Both the position numbers and the translations under genes were made by a program. Positions 9,971-19,449 of a stretch of DNA of 64,000 bases are shown here, one piece after another. Each line of letters opens with the position of its first letter. The stretch's first letter is position 1. The notes below the pieces were generated by a model, which did not search any database, was not told the DNA's origin, and saw nothing but the letters and a program-made list of their open reading frames with translations. Source of the stretch: Mucidula mucida (taxonomy: Eukaryota > Basidiomycota > Agaricomycetes > Agaricales > Physalacriaceae); NCBI GenBank assembly GCA_015501055.1, contig JADNYV010000042.1, positions 204,288 through 268,287 of the forward strand. The letters run 5' to 3'.

Positions 9971-11232
9971 TTCTCCACCATTTCAAGTCGCATGATGCTA
10001 ATGTCTTCGCTAGCTCATGGTAAAGTGCTACCTCTTTCCTGTTTATGGTGTTTCAATCCTCGTAGCTGTCGGGCATTGGAGATCGAGAACACCTACAACA
10101 GTTTGGAATCGAATCAGTGGTACATCTTCCAGGTGTTGGAATGAATATGCAAGGTGAGACAAGATTTGTATCGTGTCACGGCTGCTTGAACTACCTGGAC
10201 GCCCACGAAATTTCGTTTTTGGGGCGCCGGGCACAGAGAACAGACATCCGGTGCAGATCATGACAAGATCAGCGTTACATGGCGAATGAAGCAGAACTAT
10301 TTGATATTCAATGGTTGTGTTCTCTTTCCGGACCCCGAACAAGGTCCCTGTCTTGCCTATTACCTGGAGGGCCATCAGAACCTATACTCGTTTGGAGGCG
10401 CTATAACATCTGTGACGTCGAAGTCTCGTCCCGAATATATAGAACCTGATATGCTGACATACTGGGAGCCTGCATATTTCCAAGGATTCATCAGAGGTAT
10501 ACCTGTTCTTCTGCGCCAGCAAAAATAACGCCCAGATCCCCAGGCTTCTCGCAGGACCTTGTCGATAATCCCAATACAGTCACGGCCGTGCATTTGAAGG
10601 CTCATCCCTCATCGAAAGGCACAGTCCGCCTGACTGGCTCGCATCCGCAAGATCTGCTTGATATTCAGAAGAATCATTTCCAGGGCGAGAACGGGCTGAG
10701 GGACGTGGAGGACTTGCGGAATGCGATCAAGCATTCGCGGGAGGTGATGAAGACGCTCCCCGTGGCGCTGCATGTTGTCGAGGAGATATTCCCCGGTGAC
10801 GATGCGCAAAGTGACGAAGCCATCGACGCACACATCTACAATAACATATTTGGTTCGCAAAGCCGGTGAATTTGCAGCGAAATGTACTCATGCTGAGTTC
10901 ATGTAGGACATCATATTTGTTGCACAAACGCGATGGGTGCAGATGACGGTATGTGTGCTCTTCATCGGCACTGAGGTCATGATATATGTTAATTTGGTCC
11001 ATGTGTAGATGAGTATGCTGTTCTTGATGGCGATTTCCGAGTGCGGGGTGTACAAAACTTGCGGGTGATCGATGCCAGCTCGTGGCCTATCGTTCCGGGA
11101 TATTTTGTCACTACGCCTTTTTATATGGTTCGTTTGGTCGTTGTCTTTTGGCTTCAGTGACGCTCATCATGTGGTATGCAGGCTTCGGAGAAGGCCGCAG
11201 ACGTGATCATTGCAGCTGCGGGGTCGAACTGA
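9963..11232 (+). pseudogene. GMC oxidoreductase, 5'-truncated copy 1
   Basis: This is the C-terminal half of an FAD-dependent glucose-methanol-choline oxidoreductase. It starts at the last codon of the exon that ends SPQL in the long copy (45005-47443), keeps the 6-nt exon CTCATG at 10014-10019, and then reads LSGIGDREHLQQFG, VWHLPGVGMNMQ-like sequence, YYLEGHQNLYSFGGA, AHPSSKGTVRLTGS, NNIFGHHICCTNAMGADD, RVRGVQNLRVIDASSWP and the end ASEKAADVIIAAAGSN. Splice sites are intact and the C-terminal frame is open. The FAD-binding N-terminus (GxGxxG) is missing, so the copy cannot make an active enzyme. It lies between two A/B pairs. Confidence 0.85.
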
Positions 11233-12110
11233 ACGCTCTTTATTATACCAGTCTTCAAGGACGATTCTTCGACCTCCTCATTGCTCAGACATTATGAGGC
11301 AATCAATCTTGAATCAATTGATGAGAAGTTGGGAAAATGTTAAGTATGGCCTAGTATTCAGATGGTCGTTTAAACCGGTTCATAACCACTGGATTTGAGG
11401 AAGGTTGAACGTCAAGTTGTGGTGAGATTCCTTGGGATTTGACTGCACGGCTGCTTGGGTCGGGCGACGGAATAAGCGACACTGCAACGACCCGGACGCG
11501 TCGTATCGTGACGAGGAGTGAGGAGAGAATTTTGTTCAACTTTTTGGAGATGCGCAAGGCCCAATGCTGAGTAGTACTGTACTAACGCGACCGGATCTTC
11601 ACGGCATGTTACGCGTTATGATTGTGAACTAAATTACCAGTAGTTCATCCAGGGTCCATAGACCATATTGGGAGCCGCGGGAGGCGGCGGCGCGAGCCGC
11701 CGCGGCGAAAATTTCCGCATTTGGGCTGATCCCGACAAAATTTACCGTTGTTACGCGTTATGGAAGCCGAATTAGTTCACTTCACGGGGCCCTGTGACGC
11801 GTTATGTGAATTAACGGTCGCGTTAGTACAGTACACAACACTGCTTTCGCTTTCAACCCGGTGAATAGTAGCATCGCTTAGCTAAGTGCGGCGGCTTGAG
11901 TTGAATAAATATATTGACTGAAGTTATCTACAAGGTTCTGGGTACTGACTACGGGGTGGTCGTATAGTACTCGGTAGGAAAAGAAATGGAACGCAAGGAA
12001 TGTGGTACAGGATGATACGCTTCTATATACGCGGAAGGAAGGAGTGTGATGGCAAAATGAAGAAAATATACTTATATACGAGGGTCGATGGTTGATCAGC
12101 GTGAGTACAT
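11233..12110. other. Spacer between GMC fragment and A gene
   Basis: This spacer holds the GMC 3' flank (about 11233-11573 and 11834-11890), interrupted by a MITE, and then the 3' flank of the A gene at 12111. The motif TGAATAAATATATTGACTGA (about 11904-11922) recurs downstream of the other A genes at 6470, 35922 and 44640. No gene is seen. Confidence 0.6.
11577..11831. mobile_element. MITE with 17-bp terminal inverted repeats and TA target duplication
   Basis: Perfect terminal inverted repeats CTGTACTAACGCGACCG (11577-11593) and CGGTCGCGTTAGTACAG (11815-11831) are flanked on both sides by TA. The paralogous spacer at 44690-44735, read in reverse complement, has GCTGACTAGTACACAACG with one TA and no insert, so the boundaries are set by an empty site. 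The 255-bp element has no coding capacity. Inside it a TTACGCGTTATG-like word occurs three times, and a GC-rich palindromic core (GCGGCGGCGCGAGCCGCCGC) lies near 11688-11707. TA duplications point to mobilisation by a Tc1/mariner-type transposase; no such gene is in this window. Confidence 0.88.
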
Positions 12111-13453
12111 CTAGTCTTTGCCAGATCGGCTAGGAGCACTACGGCCAGGACGTGACTTGCGCGGTCGAGGTTCCGGCGCAGGTTGGGAAGAGGTGGGATC
12201 CGCGTTGCTTGCGGTCGAGCCGGCGTGCCTCGACTTCCGCTTTTGTCCAGCGGTTGGATTGGGAGTAGAACTAGCCCCCGTAGGCTCATCAATGTCGTCG
12301 CCCTGGGTGGTGACCTTGCGGGTGCGCAAAGAGTACACGGTTTTCTCTTCGTCACTTTCCGTTCCGGGTGTGAAAGCTGGTTGCTGAAGAAGCGGCAGGG
12401 GAGGGTTGTAGAATGAGGAAGGTGGTTTCATCGATGACCAGAGTTGATTGAGGTTGTTGAGGAAAACGACAGCTTTGCGCTGTTGTGCAGTGCATAAGGC
12501 GGAGGGTGACTGGGTGGCTACCTTTTGTACAAGGTTCCAAAGCACAAAAGGCACGCTGAGGTGGCTATGAACGGTCAGATTCTCATACGGGGCGGTGTAG
12601 GTCACTGTTCGTCCTGTAGGTTCATGCTGATCGTCCAAAATTTCACGCGTAATTGGGCTGTTGAAGTTCCCAAACGGAAGAAGGCCAAATTTGTGGCGAC
12701 CTTCATTCTGAGCGGCCTGCGGTGAGGATTAGAGAATGAGCGGATATTTTGTTGCAAAGACGGACCTCTTGTTCCCAGAATTTCGAGATAGCTGTTGGAT
12801 CATACCTCCCCGCTATCTTCCTGTAGAAAGTTCGCACCCTGAACAAAAGGTCTATCGGTGGGCACAGCCCCCAGCTATCAGCAGCAGCATCGAAAGGTTC
12901 GTGGAGGGCACGGACACCTGTTGATTCTCTTAGTCGTGAGTAGTTGGTGAGAAGGTCGAGGCACTTACCATAAAACAGGTTCGACGAAGAATCTACACAG
13001 AGGAAGCCTGGGATCATGCCCAGAATATACTCTAGGGTTCTAATCTACGCGTTGATCTGAGTTAGAGGAATGGCGTGAAGATGGCACAGAACATACAGTG
13101 AGTTCATCTGATGCTCGTTTGAGAACGTGCATTAGCTGCACCTTGGATTTCTCGTGGATGTCCTCGCCCTTGGTCGCCGCAACGTGAGTCAAGGCACATC
13201 GTGCTCCAATCAATGAAGCTGATTCTGCACGTTGACGCGCATCATCCGGCATAGCCTGCAGCGGCTGTATGTTGTGCTGTGGGGTGGGCTGTGGCCCCAA
13301 GGCCCTTGTCGGACGGGCAGTCGACGAAGCTACTATGACTTCCTCTGGCTCAGTGTCGGTGTCATGTGCAGGGGAGTCGGCGCGCGACTGAGAGCCATTG
13401 TCCTTCCTGGAGCGCTTGCGTGACCGACGAGAATATGTGCGCAAGTTAGACAT
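12111..13453 (-). CDS. Family-A cassette protein, pair 2
   Basis: Exon 1 (13453-13097, 119 codons) encodes MSNLRTYSRRSRKRSRKDNG, an acidic linker and the conserved ALTHVAATKGEDIHEKSK helix. Exon 2 has EYILGMIPG and VDSSSNLFYG, exon 3 VRALHEPFDAAADSWGLCPP, and exon 4 opens AAQNEGRHKFGLLPFGNFNS. The next segment holds TAPYENLTVHSHLSVPFVL, then FYNPPLPLLQQPAF, ESDEEKTVYSLRTRKVTTQ and a basic tail RPRKSRPGRSAPSRSGKD. All splice sites are usable, giving about 400 aa. The basic stretches at both ends suggest nuclear targeting. Exon 1 and the C-terminal tail are almost identical to pair 3, while the exon 3-4 centre is not. Confidence 0.78.
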
Positions 13454-13761
13454 GACGGTAGGGCAGAAAAGTAGGCAGAGATGGGGGGAACAACAGAGAG
13501 CGCAGTCATAGTGGCCAGTCTTTTGTAGAGATACCAAGCGTCGCGTGACCTATTCAGTGCCATTGTTCGGCGAATAATGAGAGAAGCCTAAAGAGCAATA
13601 GTCGAGTGGCCTTAGATGGTGCGGTCAAAGTACGATCAATACCAATGTGACGTGTCACAGCAGAACTTGGACAAATTCATCACATGATCTTGCTTGATTC
13701 GCGATTGTGACATGACACAAGTCACATACCTTTGTTGCTCTCAACCTTCACCAGTCCAACT
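13454..13761. promoter_or_regulatory. Divergent promoter of A/B pair 2
   Basis: 308 bp, differing from the pair 1 and pair 3 promoters by only a few bases. The inverted repeat TGTGACGTGTCACA lies at 13646-13659, and the second TGTGAC/GTCACA pair follows TGATTCGCGAT near 13705-13727. Conservation here exceeds that of the flanking coding centres. Confidence 0.65.
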
Positions 13762-14930
13762 ATGTCCCGATACACACTCGAGCATTTTTCTCTATCAGAG
13801 GATTTTTCCGAAAACGTTGAATTGCATCAAATGCTACTCGACGACAAGGACTATTCTGTGAGCTTACTGCCATTATTACGATCACCACTGACGCGGGGTT
13901 AACAGCTCGACCTTTTTGAATACAACTGCGGTTACGCTCGTGGAGAATCCGAGGATGTTATATCTCTACCGCAGAATACCGTCTATGGTATGTGCTCAAA
14001 ATAGAACAGACGATGTGGTATCTAAACGCGTGCTCTAGCCCGTCCTAGCTTCATGCGTGGAATACGAGAAAACTCCATTGCCCTCTTCCCACCTTGTACC
14101 GCACTCACTTCCTTGGGAGACATAACCCGTCCGAATCAAACTTGCGACTTCACCAAACGCCAACGATATGACGAGGTCAGTCCTTCCGCTTCTCTATTGC
14201 TCCCAATCATCCATAGCTGCTGCTTTAGATACTCCCACTTACCGGCGTCTACGAGTATATGATGATTCCTCTTGCATTCGAGGAACCCATATTCGTACGA
14301 CATCCCGACACCCACACAATCACTCGGTTCGATAAACCATATACGGGACTTCCAACTGTTACACTTGCTCTCAATCCCCGCTTCATATTGGTCCAGAACC
14401 AGGATCTTACATACTTGGAGGACATATCACTTGTTCCATCCGACTTAGTGGATGCTATGTTACTCATAGACTGGTCAATTATTCCGCCCATTCCTTTCTT
14501 CTATCATGGCTGTTTCCCGGAAGATTACCCCAATCGCCGGATTATCTGGCGTCCCGATCAGCTAGAGGAGTACGAGCGACTCCATCTTCCTCCTTCTCTC
14601 ACGACCGACTCTTCGTCGCCTCTGGGCAAGCGCTCTCGCTCCGAATCAGAGGACACGGATTTGGATTCAGAATGGGATCCCAATTATAAAGGGCCATTCT
14701 CGTACTCACCTAGAGTCGACCCCTGGGTACACACCACCTCCGAAAACGTGCGCGCGCGTTGGGAAGACGACGAGCTCGAGGACTATGTCGCCGAGCCTGT
14801 GCGAAGCTTCAAGGAGGCTTTGGCCCAACCAGCGGCTTGGGTCGACGTCTGGAACAGGCATCGCAGTAAGCGGCAGCGCAGCGATTCTGGCTGTCAAACT
14901 GTAGACGCGTCGGGTAGTGACGAAGATTGA
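13762..14930 (+). CDS. Family-B cassette protein, pair 2
   Basis: A four-exon gene of about 338 aa, with its last exon at 14229-14930. It begins MSRYTLEHFSLSEDFSENVE and has FEYNCGYARGESEDV, RPNQTCDFTKRQRYDE, YEYMMIPLAFEEPIFVRHP, RFDKPYTGLP, LNPRFILVQN and FYHGCFPEDYPNRR. From about 14600 to the stop, and through the 3' tail, it is nearly base-for-base the pair 1 B gene. Upstream it differs in many positions (for example DISLVPSDLVDAMLLIDWSII here). It is divergent from the A gene at 13453. The function is unknown; the tail suggests a nuclear protein. Confidence 0.8.
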
Positions 14931-15393
14931 GCTGTCTTGTGCATCTTCTCTGAAGCCATGGAGCCGCGTTCTCCTGCACGCTATAGGCAGGTCGGGCCCC
15001 CAAAGCAATGGGTGTATACAACGAAGATTATCACTGCAAGTGCAGTGGGCTCTATATATTACTGTCTTATTATTATGTATCGTCGCGTTTGCAGTATGTA
15101 CCAGCCTTGAATGATTTATGGTTGATGTGCCCCGATAACTCTAAAATCTTATAATTGCGATCTACGAATTATGCTCGGTTTGTACATCTGGAGCTTGCAT
15201 GGGCCCTACGCTACCTGAAGCTGTGGCACATATCGTGGCGTGCATTTCATCGTAAAAATGCGACGTTAACCATTTTACAAGGCTTCGTCGAGTGTTTTTA
15301 CTGCTGCACCGACTGCACCGACACTCCGCGACACTACAACAGCGGCCACAATTCGGTACAAGAATCTTGACTTTCTCTTCGCGGACGTTTCAG
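14931..15393 (+). repeat. B-associated tail, copy 3, with GMC portion lost
   Basis: This is near-identical to 9516-9962, with a small insertion (CTGAAGCTGTGGC near 15215). It runs to GCGGACGTTTCAG at about 15380-15392. Beyond that point the sequence is unrelated to GMC, so this marks the right end of the left-arm tandem array. Confidence 0.6.
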
Positions 15394-16788
15394 AGCACAT
15401 CAAATTTCCATTGCCTTTCACGCGCAGATTTCGGTCGCTGTTTCGCCACCGTCATCCGAGTCAACTACTGTGCACAGCCTACTGCTGAGAAACGACTATG
15501 TCTCCTGTAGCTTGCTTGTAGTGCCCATGTAGTGCGTAAAGAGCTGCCTATCGTAGGCAGTAGACATTGACATTGACCGCGACGATGTTCCAATGTGGCG
15601 TAATCCTGATAGTAGATCCTCCCGTAGCCGCAGAGTATCCACTTCCATTTACCACGTCCTAGCTAACATACCTCGGGCATTGTGCGTTTTGGAAATTTCT
15701 CGAAGTGAGTGCATTATACTGTGCTAGGAGCTCGTTCCGCTGTCAGATCGAGGTAAGCCTTTGGGCTCGGGAGGTACTACCCATATGAGTCCAACCGGGT
15801 GCGAAAATGGAGAAAGATGTGCTTACCTCGTACTAGTGGCACTCATGCAGACGTCTTCGGATAATGATGATAAGACGCGAATATTTCGGGACTTGTTGAC
15901 ACGTAGCGATTTGTCCGGACCGGGCGGTATGACGAGTTTGTGCGAAAGTACTCCACGGTAGTCGCCGTCAACTCCACGACGGTGTAAGAATACCACGTAT
16001 GTTGTAGGTTTACCGTCTGCGATGTGCTTATCGCGCGAGAGAGTCAAGTACTCAAGACGGACGTGACAGAGTCTAGAGCGCGATCAACAATCGACAAGAT
16101 ATTGAGCTTTGATCGAAATTTTGCCTCGTGTATCCGAGTTTAGTGGGCACAATGCTTTAGCAATGCATGACGACGACGAATATGAGCTAGTATGAGTGAA
16201 CTGTCCACTAACACGCGTCTGTAGACGGCGTAGACAGAGCGGCTTCAACTCTCCAGTCCCGAGCGGACATACGTATCGTTCGGATTAGTGAAACCGACTC
16301 AGACGGCGGGATAGAAAGCAGGAAGACGAGCAGAAATGAAACAGAGGTTGTCGTCGTGCGCAGGGGCATCAGACTCTCATTAAGTAGGGCTGGGTTTCAG
16401 GCGCTCATAGACGAGAGAAGCAACAGCCGATAGCGTCGAATATTTCGTGGAGGCGCGAATATCGTACGACCGTAGTACTTGGTAACCTAGTGAGTGCTAC
16501 GCGCACGCGTTTCAGTGTCGGAGACACCGCCGCACAGATCCAAATGGCGGGACTCGGTGGCGATGGTCGGTGAAGAGCAGGAGATGGAGATGGAGATGGG
16601 GATTCAAAATGGGGGGATACATCAAGAGAAACAGATCGATAATTAAATCCATGCAGCTAGCAGCCATACCGGAAATTGAATTGGAAAAAGGAGGTAGGGA
16701 AGCCGGACATTGCGTCCGCTTAGTCACCCAATAATAAAAGTAGAGGTCCATCAGACTTGACGGTTGCCTCCTTCCACGACGTCCAGCG
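15394..16788. other. Gene-poor unique region
   Basis: Right of the duplication breakpoint I find no coherent exon chain, RNA gene or terminal repeats. A short purine-rich (GGAGAT)n run lies at about 16579-16602. The last part should contain the promoter of the gene at 16789. Confidence 0.4.
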
Positions 16789-17400
16789 ATGCATCTGCTC
16801 ATTCCCGTGGACTGCGCCTCGTCGTGTGCCTTTTCGGTGCTTTCGTTAGCACTCGTCGGCCTTTTGCTCGTCGTTCTCTGGGCTTACCGATGCCACCGCG
16901 GTAATAGCGGCAAGCTGTCGCTGTGGGGCGTGCTCACACTGGAGAACCTCCCTGACGAGGCCCGGTCACTGCATGGCTCCCTCGCACGCAAATTCACAGG
17001 AAAGTCGTCCGGCGACAACAAACTGTCGCTGGAGATGGTCGAGGCTCGGCGTCGTGCGTATCTGCTCTCTTTCTGCGGTGGCAATTTCCGTCTCATAGAG
17101 CACACAGGTGTTGTATACGAAAAACAGCCACCAGTGTCCATGGCAAAGATGATAATGTCGCGGCATGTATGTCTCCTCATTCTCTTGGATGTGAGGGCAT
17201 CTACTGACTGGTGCATACAGACATTCCGTCGGCCGACCCCGAAAGTCATACCCCCGCCACCCCGGATACCCACTACTACTACTACTACGACTCAAGGGCC
17301 TGCTACCGCGACGCCGCCACCTCGTCGCTCGCGCTCACTGTCCCCACCTCGACAGCAGCCTCCAGCGCATCCACGTCAGCCCCCATCCACGATGGTGTGA
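16789..17400 (+). CDS. Hypothetical single-pass membrane protein
   Basis: The 203-codon open frame starts with a hydrophobic segment at residues 10-32 (SLALVGLLLVVLWAY core) followed by YRCHRG, so it looks like an N-terminal signal anchor with a soluble C-terminal part. A GTATGT...ACAG pair at 17167-17220 could be a 54-nt in-frame intron; removing it joins SRH to TFRRPTPKV. The C-terminus is rich in Pro, Thr, Ser and Arg and covers an ACT trinucleotide run. No family is recognised. The open length, hydrophobic start and plausible intron support a gene, but there is no conserved domain to confirm it. Confidence 0.45.
   Translation: MHLLIPVDCASSCAFSVLSLALVGLLLVVLWAYRCHRGNSGKLSLWGVLTLENLPDEARSLHGSLARKFTGKSSGDNKLSLEMVEARRRAYLLSFCGGNFRLIEHTGVVYEKQPPVSMAKMIMSRHVCLLILLDVRASTDWCIQTFRRPTPKVIPPPPRIPTTTTTTTQGPATATPPPRRSRSLSPPRQQPPAHPRQPPSTMV
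17272..17288 (+). repeat. (ACT)n microsatellite
   Basis: A run of ACT triplets, encoding a Thr stretch in the frame of the hypothetical membrane protein. It is probably length-variable between strains. Confidence 0.8.
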
Positions 17401-17999
17401 CCCATTCCCACGGAAGGAGATATGTATAATATGAGAAGCAAGACAAGAAGTTCACGTTGCCCATGTTACCACACGATATTTTATGGTCACTTTATTAGAC
17501 GCGCGGGCCTGAGCCCGACGCGAGGAGGAGGATGAGAGGGGCCTCAATCAGGAGTGCATCCAATTAACGAGGAGCTGCTTTCCCGGACTTTTTCGATTTA
17601 CATTCGGATAGTTTTCGTTGTTTTTTTATCGTCGTAAATTTATTCAGCTATACATATGGACTTTTTAACTCGGAGTAAAGACGCAGACTTTTGGTCGCTA
17701 TCGCGGCGCGCGTTCGGAGCATGCTGAAGAGCTAGAATGGCCGGGAGGTTGGTATCTCCCCATGGGCGTTTCTCGGTATCTTCATCAGGACGACTGCCAT
17801 CATCTGTTCGTCATAAGGAGTATCTCTGGCGGAGTTGCGGCGTTCGAGGGCCACCTTCACGTTGCCTGTCACCATAATGAAGAGATTAACCCCGTTACTT
17901 GCCGTCATCTGTGATGAAACCGATGAGCGAGATAACACAATATGGTCCATTGTCCACATCTTTCCTTCTTACAGTTGATATATTCTAACGCGTTCAAGT
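17401..17999. other. Intergenic region, no gene seen
   Basis: This lies between the 3' ends of two convergent genes (16789 plus, 18000 minus). Apart from AT-rich stretches around 17600-17680 I see nothing. A 75-aa minus-strand frame at 17732-17959 has no support. Confidence 0.4.
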
Positions 18000-19181
18000 C
18001 TAACTGAACATCTTCTTGAATGCCTTCTTGGCCTTTTCCTTCTTCTCCTTCATGCGAGCGCGCGTCTTGGCCAGTTCGCCAGAGATCGCAGCATCGGAAG
18101 GCACTAGCGCGTTAGCCGCGACCAGGTCCTCTTCTGCTTCTTCGTCGTTCTTCAACGCGGCGTGTGACAAGGCGCGGCGGTAAAGTGCTTTCGCTGCAAG
18201 ACCTTTAGTATACATTGCACACACAACACATAGAAACACCGTACCTTTATCGCCGTCAGAAATAGGTGGCACCATATCAAGTGCTCTCGAAGCGAGCGTT
18301 ATGCCCGTTCTAGGGCGCACTTTCGCCCCGGCAAGTGCACCGTTAAGGAGCAGCGCACTCTTCAGAGTCGCGTACTTTTCTCTAATCTCCGCTGGCGTGT
18401 CCTCGGGCAACACAGGATTCATATCTAGATACCGCAGACTCTTTTCCCACTTGTCCAGCGCCTCGGCGTGCTGCCCCGCTTTGAACGCGGCGTTCCCGAG
18501 CTCGCGTATTGCGCCCGCAATCTCGAGCGCGACCGCGGGCTTGTCCGTATCGTGGTCATCATCCTCCGGATAGTCCTCGTACACGTCGCCCGTGCCGCCC
18601 TGCTCGAGGGCCGGGAGCGCGTCGAGCGTGCCGCAGTCCGCGATCAGGACATCCTTGGACGGCTTGTCCTGTGCGCCGGTGGGCAGGTTCTCAATCTTGC
18701 GAACGATGCTCTTCCCACTGACGACTTCCCCGAACACGACGTGCTTCCCGTCGAGATGCGGCGTGGGCACCGTGGTGATGAAAAACTGCGATCCGTTGGT
18801 GTTGGGCCCCGCGTTGGCCATGGAGAGTAGGAACGGCTTTGTGTGGTTCACCGCAAAGTCTTCGTCTGCGAATTTCTCGCCGTAGATGCTGATCCCGCCA
18901 GTGCCGTCGTGCTTGGTAAAGTCACCTCCTTGGCACATGAAGCTGTTGGCGCGTGAGCCACAATCTCGCAGGTGCCACAGGAGATCTTACCCTTTAATGA
19001 CGCGATGGAAGCCAGATCCTTTGTATCCAAGAAAGACGCCATCGTCGTTGGTCCGTCCTTGACAGAGCGCGTAAAAGTTGTCTGTCGTTTTCGGTACGAG
19101 ATCAGAGTAGAGCTCGAATATTATGCGGCCTGCAGGCTCGCCGCCGATTGTAATATCGAAATAAGTCAGAGATCTCGCCAT
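18000..19181 (-). CDS. CPR6: Cyclophilin-40 type peptidyl-prolyl isomerase
   Basis: It starts [20 protein letters not shown] at 19181. The cyclophilin domain has [16 protein letters not shown] spanning an intron at about 18994-18946, then [35 protein letters not shown] with the active-site SQFFIT block, and HVVFGEV. After an acidic linker ([11 protein letters not shown]) comes a C-terminal TPR region ([28 protein letters not shown] and later [19 protein letters not shown]), ending in a Lys-rich tail. A second short in-frame intron lies near 18243-18196. This cyclophilin-plus-TPR arrangement defines the Hsp90 co-chaperone Cyp40/Cpr6, which isomerises Xaa-Pro bonds and docks on the Hsp90 MEEVD tail. 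The length of about 370 aa is normal. Confidence 0.93.
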
Positions 19182-19449
19182 GAGATAGATCTAGCAAGGA
19201 AAACGCAGAAAGCAAAGGTGAGAGTAGCTGTCGAGCAGCTTAAATGCAGTTTGGCTTAGTCAGCAGAAGCTTCTTGAACTTTCTGGGTAGCTGTTCAAAC
19301 GTTCAGATACAAAACGATACATTGACACAGCAGATACAAGACAGCTACAGTAGACTTAAATAAGAGTAATACAAAACAACATACAAGCATTAAAACATAA
19401 TTTATCGTGATAAAAGTCACTCCGATCCACAGAGCATAATGGATGACAA

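Noticed and set aside
9743..10144. Open frame MRSTNYARF... as a real gene
   Set aside because: It spans the B tail and the GMC intron/exon junction in a frame different from the GMC protein. It recurs only because the DNA is duplicated.
8040..14930. A/B pairs as mating-type HD1/HD2 homeodomain genes
   Set aside because: The divergent layout is similar, but neither A nor B has a homeodomain recognition helix (WFxNxR), and no MIP gene is nearby. The basic RHRSKRQRS tail alone is not a homeodomain.
15394..16788. Possible second MITE right of the array
   Set aside because: Searching by eye for inverted ends and TA or TTAA duplications gave nothing convincing.
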